Part shown: positions 9,460 through 18,933 of the stretch, one piece after another
Layout: each line of letters begins with the position of its first letter
Position numbering within the stretch: the stretch's first letter is position 1
From: Kiritimatiellia bacterium
Lineage (GTDB): Bacteria > Verrucomicrobiota > Kiritimatiellia > UBA8416 > YA12-FULL-48-11
DNA length: 64,000 nucleotides
Reading direction: 5' to 3'
Assembly (NCBI GenBank): GCA_028716365.1
Contig: JAQUPZ010000004.1
Span: 310,001 to 374,000 of the forward strand
Translations under genes and position numbers: made by a program
The notes under the pieces: generated by a model
Database searches by the model: none
Told to the model about the DNA's origin: nothing
The model's input: only the letters and a program-made list of their open reading frames with translations

Positions 9460-10334
9460 GCGAGAACCAATCGGGCATAAACATACAATACCGGCGCGCC
9501 AAAAAGCAAACTATCCAGCACATCCAGAAGTCCGCCCATACCGGGTAACGCATTTCCGGAATCCTTGGCTCCAGAAGCCCGCTTCAATAGAGATTCGAAG
9601 AGATCACCTGCAATACCGCTCAACGCAAGTACAATTCCAAGAATAACTGCATGAATCAGCGGAAAAGTTATAACCCCAATGCGAAAATGCGTAACCCACG
9701 CGAAAATACAACTGGCAATCACCGCAAAAACAATCCCACCGAAGAACCCTTCCCAGGTTTTTCCCGGTGAAATGCGAGGTATCAATTTATGCCTCCCGAT
9801 AAGCCGTCCGACAGTGTATGCTCCGGTATCTGTCATTTTTACGACCAGCACAAGATAGAACACAAGAAGACGTGCTGTTTCACTGATATGATTTGGTGAC
9901 CCGCCTGCAGAATCCCATACAAATACCATACGCGTAAAAAAGTTAAAAAGGAAAGGTACATACCAGATTCCCAAGAGTGTGCACCCAATGGTGGCAATAG
10001 GTTTGTCATTGTATTTTTGAGGAAACTGCCGCAGGAAAACAGCGATCAACGTAGCAATCATCACGAATTGTTCCCACCTGTAGGCACGCGCGATTTCTTC
10101 TGCCGTTGGACCTATCGTGCAGAACGTTGCGGTAATCATTACACCGCCGCAGAGAATACCGACCACGCGAAACACAGGGATTCCAGCCATGTTCATCATG
10201 GCATAGAATTCATACTGGGCCAGCGAGGAAATAACCATGAGGACCACCCAGGCGCCAAGCGGTGGCAGATAAATCGCAGCCAGTATCAGCGCAACCGCCA
10301 TAATTGTCCCGCTTATCAATCTGTATTTAAGCAT
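9456..10334 (-). CDS. cdsA: Phosphatidate cytidylyltransferase (CDP-diglyceride synthase)
   Basis: 292 residues, a polytopic membrane protein with about eight hydrophobic segments. It makes CDP-diacylglycerol from phosphatidate and CTP, the branch point of phospholipid synthesis. The signature near the C-terminus reads LLKRASGAKDSGNALPGMGG followed by LLDVLDSLL. The enterobacterial form has GHGG and DRIDS at these places; the MGG/DVLDS variant is one I associate with PVC-type and related bacteria. The GKTWEGFFGG segment is also typical. Its stop overlaps the dxr start by 4 bp. The ribosome-binding site is weak, and 92 bp separate it from uppS. Confidence 0.94.
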   Translation of the reverse strand: MLKYRLISGTIMAVALILAAIYLPPLGAWVVLMVISSLAQYEFYAMMNMAGIPVFRVVGILCGGVMITATFCTIGPTAEEIARAYRWEQFVMIATLIAVFLRQFPQKYNDKPIATIGCTLLGIWYVPFLFNFFTRMVFVWDSAGGSPNHISETARLLVFYLVLVVKMTDTGAYTVGRLIGRHKLIPRISPGKTWEGFFGGIVFAVIASCIFAWVTHFRIGVITFPLIHAVILGIVLALSGIAGDLFESLLKRASGAKDSGNALPGMGGLLDVLDSLLFGAPVLYVYARLVLA

Positions 10335-10426
10335 TTGTCTTAGCCCACGTTGTAATGCCCAGTTTAAGGTGTATGACTACGGATTAATGGTTCCGTTTCT
10401 ATGTTTACCATCAGTTGCTCTATATC

Positions 10427-11164
10427 TTATTCCACGTCCCCAAATCTTCTATGCCGCCTGCTGTATTCTTCCAATGCCTCCATGAATTGCTTTTCCCTGA
10501 AATCCGGCCACAACACATTTGTAAAATAGAATTCACTATAGGAAATCTGCCACAGGAGGAAATTACTTACCCGCATCTCTCCGCTTGTACGAATCAGTAA
10601 ATCAGGATCAGGAACATCAGGCGCATAAAGATACTGGCCAATCGTTTTCTCATCGACTTTTTCAGGATCAATTTCCATGGTCTTTACACCCCGGGCTATT
10701 TTCCTTACCGCATCGGCAATCTCGGTACGCCCGCCATAACTCAGTGCCAGGATAAGCTGGCCGCTTTCATAATGTTCCGTGGCCTTCATTACGCGAAAAG
10801 CTTCTTTCTGAACTTCTTTAGGAAGATCATCAATCCTGCCGATCAACCTCAGTCGAACCTTGTTGTCATGGAGTTCATGCTCTTCACTGCGCAGAAAACG
10901 AATCAGGAGTGACATCAATCCGCGGATTTCAGCCTTTGGTCTTATCCAGTTCTCAACACTAAAAGCGTAAAGAGTGAGGTATTTTACGCCTGTCTTACGA
11001 CATGCACGCAGAACAGCCCTGACCGATTCACTACCCTGTTCATGTCCCTTAAGCCGTGGTAATCCCCGTTTTTTTGCCCACCTTCCATTGCCATCCATGA
11101 TTATGGCAACGTGACGCGGCACACACTCTTTTCTTTTGCCCTCTGTTCTTTTTTCGTCAGTCAT
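10427..11164 (-). CDS. uppS: Isoprenyl transferase (undecaprenyl diphosphate synthase)
   Basis: 245 residues, normal for the cis-prenyltransferase family. It condenses isopentenyl diphosphate onto farnesyl diphosphate to give the C55 carrier for peptidoglycan and other envelope polymers. The catalytic P-loop-like motif HVAIIMDGNGRWAKKRG starts near residue 18. FSVENWIRP, the RTSGEMRVSNFLLWQ signature and the following SEFYF segment are present. The gene lies between purA (42 bp upstream) and cdsA (92 bp downstream), matching the widespread uppS-cdsA-dxr-rseP order. The ATG at 11164 has only a weak purine-rich site before it. Confidence 0.96.
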   Translation of the reverse strand: MTDEKRTEGKRKECVPRHVAIIMDGNGRWAKKRGLPRLKGHEQGSESVRAVLRACRKTGVKYLTLYAFSVENWIRPKAEIRGLMSLLIRFLRSEEHELHDNKVRLRLIGRIDDLPKEVQKEAFRVMKATEHYESGQLILALSYGGRTEIADAVRKIARGVKTMEIDPEKVDEKTIGQYLYAPDVPDPDLLIRTSGEMRVSNFLLWQISYSEFYFTNVLWPDFREKQFMEALEEYSRRHRRFGDVE

Positions 11165-11206
11165 GATTTTCTTTGCTCGCCGGTCTATTCTGCAAAAAAT
11201 ATCTTT

Positions 11207-12529
<1,323 letters not shown>

Positions 12530-12536
12530 TTACCTG

Positions 12537-13682
12537 TTAGCATCCCTTCAGCGTTTTCACCACATATTCCTGCATTTCAGAAGTGAGTTCCGGATAAATC
12601 GACAGGGCTAGAGTTTCGCGGGCGGCCTTCTCGCTCTCCGGAAAATCACCTTCCCTGTAACCAAAATGTTTAAAACATTCCTGAAGGTGCAAGGGCACAG
12701 GATAATAAATCTCACATCCAATATCGGCCGCTCTCATCCTGTTGATTAAGTCATCACGGTCCTTTACACGTACCACATACTGGTTGTAAATGTGGTAATT
12801 TCTGATTCCTCTGCCTGCATAAACCGCTTTCGGGGTAGAGATGTGCGATCCTTTCAGCGCCGCGTCATATCTGCCAGCGTTTGTCCGCCTTGATTCATGC
12901 CACGATTCAAGGTACTTAAGTTTCACATTAAGAACCGCGGCCTGCAATGCATCCAAACGGAAGTTACCGCCAATGAGACTGTGATAATATTTGGGATGCG
13001 ATCCATGATTTCTTAGTTTTACCAGCTTTTCAGCGAGAGACTGATTATTTGTAGTCACCAGCCCGCCATCACCAAATCCACCAAGATTTTTGGACGGGAA
13101 GAAACTGAAACAACCCATGTCACCGATTGCCCCGGCACGGACGGTACCTTTCTTCGATGGGTACTCTGATCCTATTGCCTGCGCCGCATCCTCAATAACT
13201 TTCAATCCGTATTCCTTTGCAATATCCATCAATGGATCCATGTCTGCTGCCTGACCGTAAAGATGAACCGGTATCATCGCTTTGATCTTGAGTTTCTTAA
13301 ATCGTTGCGGCGGATTTCTGATAATTTCTCGTACCTTTACCGGATCAATATTGAAGGTCACAGGATCAATATCTGCGAAAACAGGGGTTGCCCCAGCCCG
13401 AACAATGGAACCCACAGTGGCAAAGAAAGAATATGGCGTTGTGATCACGGCATCGCCAGGTTTGATATCCAAAGCCATCAAGGCAATAAGTAATGCATCA
13501 GTTCCAGAAGAAACACCTACCGCATGTCTTGCGCCACAGTATCCAGCTGTATTTTTTTCAAAGGTTTCCACTTTAGGACCGAGTATAAAATACTGCGAGT
13601 CACAGACTTCATCGATAACCCTACGAACTTCTTCCCGAATATTTGAATATTGTCCTTTCAGATCCAGCAAAGGAACCTTCAC
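12537..13682 (-). CDS. DegT/DnrJ/EryC1/StrS-family PLP-dependent aminotransferase
   Basis: 381 residues, fold-type I aminotransferase of the sugar aminotransferase family. The N-terminus MKVPLLDLKGQY is typical. The PLP-lysine segment reads FSFFPSKNLGGFGDGG and the VIEDAAQAIGS motif holds the PLP-stacking Asp. The start is GTG at 13682; the ribosome-binding site AAAGGAGAA lies inside the last codons of queC, which ends 3 bp upstream. Members convert 3- or 4-keto nucleotide sugars to amino sugars for envelope glycans, but no dehydratase or glycosyltransferase is adjacent, so the substrate is unknown. Its position between queC and purA looks like a housekeeping operon. Confidence 0.88.
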   Translation of the reverse strand: MKVPLLDLKGQYSNIREEVRRVIDEVCDSQYFILGPKVETFEKNTAGYCGARHAVGVSSGTDALLIALMALDIKPGDAVITTPYSFFATVGSIVRAGATPVFADIDPVTFNIDPVKVREIIRNPPQRFKKLKIKAMIPVHLYGQAADMDPLMDIAKEYGLKVIEDAAQAIGSEYPSKKGTVRAGAIGDMGCFSFFPSKNLGGFGDGGLVTTNNQSLAEKLVKLRNHGSHPKYYHSLIGGNFRLDALQAAVLNVKLKYLESWHESRRTNAGRYDAALKGSHISTPKAVYAGRGIRNYHIYNQYVVRVKDRDDLINRMRAADIGCEIYYPVPLHLQECFKHFGYREGDFPESEKAARETLALSIYPELTSEMQEYVVKTLKGC

Positions 13683-13685
13683 TTA

Positions 13686-14366
13686 CTATTCTCCTTTCAA
13701 AACGAGAAACGCTTTTTCTCTCTCCACGCAACTCGGACATGTACCGCATGGTTTTTTCCCGCCACAGTAGCAGGACCAGGTATGTGTATAGTCCACGCCG
13801 AGTTCCAAACCTGTTTTTACGACCGCTGTTTTGCACAATCCGGCAAACGGAGCATTAACCCTGATCGCTTTACAACGGTTAAGCCGGAGAACATCGTTTA
13901 TTTTGCGGACAAAATCAACTGTACAATCCCAATAACCGTATTCATCCTGAGCCTGGGCACCATAGAAGACATCCTGTACCCCTTTTGCCTCGGCATAAGC
14001 TGCGGCAAGTGCAATAAACACCATATTCCTGTTGGGAACATAAGTAGGTGGCTGACGTTTCTGACTTTTCTCAAGTTTTTTCAAGTCAGGCACAGAAATT
14101 GATTTGTCAGTCAACGCAGAACTCCCGGCAATCAATTCTCCAAAAAAAGAAAGATCTATTACTCGATGTTCGGCAACATTAACTGCCTTCGCCTGCCACT
14201 TAGCCATAGCCAATTCACGGAAATGTTTTTGACCATAAAGAAAGGAAAGCGCATACACCCTTCGTATACCTAGTTTCTTTCTCACATAGTGAAGTATTGT
14301 TGTCGAATCTACCCCACCAGATAACAAAACCACCGCATTCTTCATCTTACCCGTCAATTTACTCAT
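13686..14366 (-). CDS. queC: 7-cyano-7-deazaguanine synthase
   Basis: 226 residues. It turns carboxy-deazaguanine into preQ0 with ATP and ammonia in queuosine biosynthesis. The PP-loop VVLLSGGVDSTT is at the N-terminus. The zinc-binding C-terminal motif is CYCGGKKPCGTCPSCVERE with four cysteines. Start choice is open between 14366 and an internal ATG at 14345 (MKNAVVLL), which would begin closer to the conserved core. queE lies 23 bp upstream. QueD, queF and tgt are not in the window. Confidence 0.94.
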   Translation of the reverse strand: MSKLTGKMKNAVVLLSGGVDSTTILHYVRKKLGIRRVYALSFLYGQKHFRELAMAKWQAKAVNVAEHRVIDLSFFGELIAGSSALTDKSISVPDLKKLEKSQKRQPPTYVPNRNMVFIALAAAYAEAKGVQDVFYGAQAQDEYGYWDCTVDFVRKINDVLRLNRCKAIRVNAPFAGLCKTAVVKTGLELGVDYTHTWSCYCGGKKPCGTCPSCVEREKAFLVLKGE

Positions 14367-14389
14367 AATTTTAATCGCAACCCTGATCT

Positions 14390-15025
14390 CTACGTCATCC
14401 TAATCACCTTATGCATCTGTACCTGTAATCTTACAGGAAGTTGGTCCTTGATGATCCATTCACCCAGCATTCTTGCATTAATTTTTCCATACACTGGACT
14501 GAACAACACCGCATTACAGTACGACTCCAGTTTATGTTTCCCGACAAACTTCTTCGCCCAGAGATAATCGCTCCTGCTGCTCAGCACAAACTTTACCTCA
14601 TCATACGGTCTAAGCCGCCGTATATTTCCGACGTCCATTGATTCACTCTCACCGCTTCCCGGGCATTTGATGTCCATAATCGCAGCAACTCGATCAGGAA
14701 TTACAGATATGTTGCAACTTCCATTCGTCTCGACAAGTACCTTTTTCCCCGTTTTGTCACGCAAAGCCTTTGCAAGCTCTGCAAAACCTGTCTGCAAAAG
14801 CGGTTCACCACCGGTTATCTCGACTATAACCACATTGCAGTCCTTACACTGCCTGACAAGATCAGGCACATTCACATCCCGACCCGCTTTGTACGCGTAT
14901 TTTGTATCACAATATTTACATCGCAGATTACACCCAGCCAGTCGGATAAAAAAACATGGAAGTCCCGCATACGTGGATTCACCCTGTATTGAAACAAAAG
15001 TTTCGCAAACATTGACAGTAGCCAT
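14390..15025 (-). CDS. queE: 7-carboxy-7-deazaguanine synthase (radical SAM)
   Basis: 211 residues from the ATG at 15025; a GTG at 15034 is an alternative. It rearranges carboxytetrahydropterin to carboxy-deazaguanine. The N-terminal ETFVSIQGESTYAGLPCFFI segment (ETFVSIQGES) is diagnostic. The cluster motif is AGCNLRCKYCDTKYA, that is CxxxCxxC. The SAM-binding motif EITGGEPLLQ follows. It is translated just ahead of queC, which uses its product, so the pair forms a pathway unit. The substrate-supplying QueD is not seen here. Confidence 0.95.
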   Translation of the reverse strand: MATVNVCETFVSIQGESTYAGLPCFFIRLAGCNLRCKYCDTKYAYKAGRDVNVPDLVRQCKDCNVVIVEITGGEPLLQTGFAELAKALRDKTGKKVLVETNGSCNISVIPDRVAAIMDIKCPGSGESESMDVGNIRRLRPYDEVKFVLSSRSDYLWAKKFVGKHKLESYCNAVLFSPVYGKINARMLGEWIIKDQLPVRLQVQMHKVIRMT

Positions 15026-15099
15026 GGTTATCACTCTAACGAAAATATGCAGGAAAACTCCAGAAAGAATTGAAAATAGAATAGAAATACAGAGTTGCT

Positions 15100-15996
15100 T
15101 CAGGGAACAAGAACATTCAGAGCGGATGGAATAACTTTAACGTATATTTTCTGGGGTTGATCAATAAGTTCGCCATCAATCTGAATCGGTGAAGCGCGTG
15201 GACGGGTTACAGTTAATTCTTTAAATCTTCTAGTAATAACCTCGGGAAGTTCATCAAGTGACCCGTCAAACAGCTTCCCGATATTCGCAAAAAGTTTCGG
15301 GACATCCTGATGCAAGGCAACCACAAGTTCAAGATATCCATCATCTGGCTGAGCATGAGGTGCAATTTTTGCACCACCGCCGAACTGCGTCATATTGGCA
15401 ATAGTGAATACAAGAGCCCTTTCGAATCTGATTTTCTCCTTTACGCCAATATCCACGATCATATCCTGAGGCTCATATTCAAAAAACTCATTCACACCTG
15501 CAAAGATATATGGGAGTACTCCACGAATGCGAGTTCGCATAAATCCTTTGGCAATACTTGCATCCCATGCCATACTGCATGTAACAAAGAACGGCCTGTC
15601 ATTTACAATACCAACATCTATCTTCCGAACAGGTGCACTCGCCAGGGCTTTGACTGCGTTTGCCGGTACAAGAGGAATGCCGAAATGACGAGCGAACCCG
15701 TTTCCACTTCCTGCAGGAATTACGCCAAGTGCAACATCCGTACCAATCAGTGCTCGACCTATGGTATTGATTGTACCGTCACCACCTGCCACCAATATGG
15801 TATCCACTCCTTCGTTCACGGCATGCCTGGCCTTCAGGTAACCATCATCCCCGCTCTGGCAGAACTGGTAAACAAGTTCCGTACCTGTAACATCCCAAGC
15901 CTGATCAAGCGCGCGCCGCATGGCATCGAATGACCACCTTAGTCCGGACTTTGGATTTACAATGACCCGTATTTGCCTGAATCTATGATCAACCAT
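15100..15996 (-). CDS. Diacylglycerol/lipid kinase family protein (YegS/DgkB-like)
   Basis: 298 residues. The N-terminal segment VIVNPKSG and the ATP-binding TILVAGGDGTINTIGRAL are the family signatures, followed by GVIPAGSGNGFARHFGIP. The C-terminal half is a beta-sandwich lipid-binding domain ending near PIQIDGELIDQPQKIYVKV. Members phosphorylate diacylglycerol, sphingoid bases or similar lipids at the inner membrane face. No membrane helix or signal peptide is evident. It is the first gene of the minus-strand block, 65-75 bp ahead of queE. The exact lipid substrate cannot be read from the sequence. Confidence 0.88.
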   Translation of the reverse strand: MVDHRFRQIRVIVNPKSGLRWSFDAMRRALDQAWDVTGTELVYQFCQSGDDGYLKARHAVNEGVDTILVAGGDGTINTIGRALIGTDVALGVIPAGSGNGFARHFGIPLVPANAVKALASAPVRKIDVGIVNDRPFFVTCSMAWDASIAKGFMRTRIRGVLPYIFAGVNEFFEYEPQDMIVDIGVKEKIRFERALVFTIANMTQFGGGAKIAPHAQPDDGYLELVVALHQDVPKLFANIGKLFDGSLDELPEVITRRFKELTVTRPRASPIQIDGELIDQPQKIYVKVIPSALNVLVP

Positions 15997-16120
15997 ATAT
16001 CCCCAACGAAAATCATATTGTAAGATAAAGCTGTTTTCGCTGCAAGTGTATCGCCTGCAGCGTTATCGTTTTCCCAATAGAATTAACCACAAACAGTTGC
16101 TATACTTGCTACTGTTTATT

Positions 16121-16819
16121 ATGAATAACAGAAAATTTTCATACAATAACCAGCGTAAACGGCCCATTGAAATACTTTACGAGGATAGAGATATCATTGT
16201 CGCAGATAAAGCTCCCGGTCTTTTGACCATAGCCACAAATCGGGGTGAAGATAAAACTGCATACAGCATCCTGACCGATCATGTCCGCAAGGGTTATGCC
16301 AAATCCCGAAATCGTATATTTATTGTTCACCGCCTAGATCGCGAAACGTCTGGAATCCTGATATTCGCAAAAACAGAACAGGCAAAATTTACTTTACAGG
16401 ATCATTGGGATAAAACTGAAAAGAAATATCTTGCCGTCGTGTATGGAATAATGCCCAGGAAAGCGGATACTATCACTTCGCACCTTACTGAGAATCAAGC
16501 CTTTTATGTTTATTCAACACCCGATCCCAAAGCAGGAAAATTATCCAGCACCGCTTATGAAGTACGTAATGAATCAAAAAACTTCAGTTTACTGGACGTC
16601 CGACTGCTGACAGGCAGGAAGAACCAGATACGTGTACACATGGCTGATGTCGGTCATCCTGTTGTTGGTGACACAAAATATGGCAGACGAAATGACATCT
16701 ACAAACGCCTGGCACTTCACGCCAAATCAATTTCCATCAACCACCCCTACACTAACAAAATACTTTTATTCGAAACTCAAGTTCCGGATTATTTTGACTG
16801 GTTGATGCGAACTAATTAA
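16121..16819 (+). CDS. RluA-family RNA pseudouridine synthase
   Basis: 232 residues from the ATG at 16121, preferred over an upstream GTG at 16046 because the extra 25 residues look like leader DNA. It isomerises uridine to pseudouridine in rRNA or tRNA. The catalytic motif IVHRLDRETSGILIFAK holds the essential Asp. The lead-in ILYEDRDIIVADKAPGLLT and the GRKNQIRVHMADVGHPVVGD segment are typical. There is no N-terminal S4 domain, as in the shorter RluA/RluE-like or TruC-like members. It is divergent from the lipid kinase, with a 124-bp intergenic region. Confidence 0.92.
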   Translation: MNNRKFSYNNQRKRPIEILYEDRDIIVADKAPGLLTIATNRGEDKTAYSILTDHVRKGYAKSRNRIFIVHRLDRETSGILIFAKTEQAKFTLQDHWDKTEKKYLAVVYGIMPRKADTITSHLTENQAFYVYSTPDPKAGKLSSTAYEVRNESKNFSLLDVRLLTGRKNQIRVHMADVGHPVVGDTKYGRRNDIYKRLALHAKSISINHPYTNKILLFETQVPDYFDWLMRTN

Positions 16820-16961
16820 ACGACCAATTCCTTTCCTTGATTTGACAAGAGAAGATATGGATGATACGTTGTGTGAAATTCTAAAATGATAGAGTGACTT
16901 GAAGTTATAATTTTCCGAGTTATTTTTTTTTTTATTCTGGTCACAAATAAAAGGAACGTAT

Positions 16962-18605
16962 ATGGAACGTGAGTCAATGGAATTTGATATAGTCTGTGTT
17001 GGCGGAGGTGTCGCGACCCTTTCCACAGTCCTCCGTCTGCTTAAACGTATCAAACAATCCAGCAGCACAAAAGAAAAACCCTCGGTACTTATAATAGAAA
17101 AAGCTGCAAATGCAGGAAATCATGCATTATCCGGTGCCGTTATTGACCCGGAACCATTCAATGAACTCCTTTCCGATGAGGAAATTAAAAATTTTCCAGT
17201 GGAATCATACGTAAGGCTTGAAGCATTTTATCACCTTTCAAAAACGATCCGAGTCAGACTGCCATGGATACCTCCGATGATGCAGTCCAAGGGGTTTCCA
17301 ATAACTTCTATCTCTGCAGTAACACGCTATCTCAGCAAACTTTGTGAAGCCGCTGGTGCGGAAATATACACCGGTTTCAGTGCTGTAAAACTATTGGAGG
17401 AAAACGGCAGAATTACAGGTATCCAGATCGGTGACAAGGGTCTTGATAAAGATGGTTCAAAGAAACCCTGTTTTGAGGCCGGTCCAAACGTGATAGCAAA
17501 AATCGTCGTACTCGGCGAAGGTTCATGCGGGAAACTGACAGAAAAATTAATTACTGACAAAAAACTCAATGAAGGTCAGAACCCGCAAACTTATGCCATT
17601 GGCATTAAGGAAGTTATAGAAATCCCTTCCCGTCCCAGGCAAAAAGGCAGGATCATACATACATTTGGATACCCTCTGGATCATTCCACTTACGGTGGTG
17701 GATTCATTTACTGTATGTCAGATACAAAAGTCGCCATAGGAATGGTTACCGCCCTTGACTACAGCAATCCAACAATAAATCCGCATGATTTGTTCCGCAT
17801 GTACAAACTGCATCCTGTGGTTAGGCGGTATATTACAGGCGGGAAAGTTATTGGTTACGGCGCAAAAGTCCTGACCGAAGGTGGTTATTATTCCGCGCCA
17901 CAGCTTATAACCGATGGCGCAATGATTGTCGGCGACGGTGCAGGTTTACTGGATTCACTACGCCTTAAAGGTATACATATCGCACTCCAGTCAGGTATCG
18001 CCGCAGGCGATACACTGTTTGATTGCTGGGAAAAGAATGATTATTCCCTTAACACCCTCAAGGCATATCCAGAAAAGTTTTATCAAATGTCCGGATGGAA
18101 ACAAATGCGCCGGGTAAAAAATGTCCATGCATCGTTCACATATGGGATGTTCCCGGGAATGATGGCTGTCGGCATGAGCTGGGCAACAGCCGGAATTCTA
18201 CCCATGGGACAACTCACCACTACCGCGGACTGGAAGCACATGAAACCGAAATCTGAATGCAAACCCTGGGATCAAGTACCCAAATCCGATGATTCCAACA
18301 GGGAACTGCAGATGGACCGCCTTACCGACGTTTTTTTCTCAGGAACTAAACACGAGGAACATCAGCCATGTCATCTTAAAATACTCGACACCGAAAAGTG
18401 CAAAGAATGCATAAATAAATTCGGAGCGCCCTGTACGTTATTCTGTCCCGCTCAAGTTTATACCCTGAACGACGACGGATTGAGCATCAGGATTGATCCT
18501 TCGAACTGCCTGCATTGCAAGACGTGCCAAATCAAGGATCCATATCAAAATATCGAATGGAACCTTCCTGAAGGTGGCGGCGGCCCTCATTACAAGGAGA
18601 TGTAA
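16962..18605 (+). CDS. Electron transfer flavoprotein:quinone oxidoreductase (ETF-QO)
   Basis: 547 residues. It passes electrons from reduced ETF to membrane quinone through FAD and a [4Fe-4S] cluster. The FAD Rossmann motif is VCVGGGVATLSTVLRLL; the usual third glycine of GxGxxG is Thr here. Mid-region GDGAGLLDSLRLKGIHIAL is the second FAD contact. The C-terminal ferredoxin part has CTLFCPAQVY, NCLHCKTCQIKDP and the family hallmark EWNLPEGGGGPHYKEM. AAAGGAACGTAT precedes the ATG. No etfA/etfB or acyl-CoA dehydrogenase is nearby, so the electron donor is encoded elsewhere. The 50-bp gap to the next gene allows co-transcription. Confidence 0.93.
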   Translation: MERESMEFDIVCVGGGVATLSTVLRLLKRIKQSSSTKEKPSVLIIEKAANAGNHALSGAVIDPEPFNELLSDEEIKNFPVESYVRLEAFYHLSKTIRVRLPWIPPMMQSKGFPITSISAVTRYLSKLCEAAGAEIYTGFSAVKLLEENGRITGIQIGDKGLDKDGSKKPCFEAGPNVIAKIVVLGEGSCGKLTEKLITDKKLNEGQNPQTYAIGIKEVIEIPSRPRQKGRIIHTFGYPLDHSTYGGGFIYCMSDTKVAIGMVTALDYSNPTINPHDLFRMYKLHPVVRRYITGGKVIGYGAKVLTEGGYYSAPQLITDGAMIVGDGAGLLDSLRLKGIHIALQSGIAAGDTLFDCWEKNDYSLNTLKAYPEKFYQMSGWKQMRRVKNVHASFTYGMFPGMMAVGMSWATAGILPMGQLTTTADWKHMKPKSECKPWDQVPKSDDSNRELQMDRLTDVFFSGTKHEEHQPCHLKILDTEKCKECINKFGAPCTLFCPAQVYTLNDDGLSIRIDPSNCLHCKTCQIKDPYQNIEWNLPEGGGGPHYKEM

Positions 18606-18654
18606 AACCCTTCCTGCATCACGGCAACCACTATTTTATTATATTACAGGACAC

Positions 18655-18933
18655 ATGAGTATTTTCGAAGCCATAATGCTGGTATGTTTCGGAGTGAGCT
18701 GGCCGATTTCTATCGCAAAATCCATCCGTACAAAAGTAGTTACAGGAAAATGCCCGCTTTTCATGGGAATAGTCTGTTTCGGGTATCTGAGCGGAATGAT
18801 TCACAAGATCCTCTATTCTTTCGACTGGATCATCATACTCTATGTAATAAACATGATAATGATTCTTATCGATATCACCCTCTACTTCAAGTACCTGCCA
18901 AAACAGAACAATTCGGAAGGAACATCTCTCTAA
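18655..18933 (+). CDS. Small PQ-loop-like membrane protein
   Basis: 92 residues starting at the ATG at 18655 (CAGGACAC upstream). Three hydrophobic stretches are visible: FEAIMLVCFGVSWPISIAKS, a central FMGIVCFGYLSGMIHKILYS and a third IIILYVINMIMILIDITLYF. The N-terminal SWPISIAKS motif recalls the PQ-loop/MtN3 half-transporter fold, in which small proteins dimerise to form transporters. No substrate can be named. Its TAA stop overlaps the stop of the convergent BtuB-like gene (18930-18933), leaving no terminator between them. Confidence 0.75.
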   Translation: MSIFEAIMLVCFGVSWPISIAKSIRTKVVTGKCPLFMGIVCFGYLSGMIHKILYSFDWIIILYVINMIMILIDITLYFKYLPKQNNSEGTSL

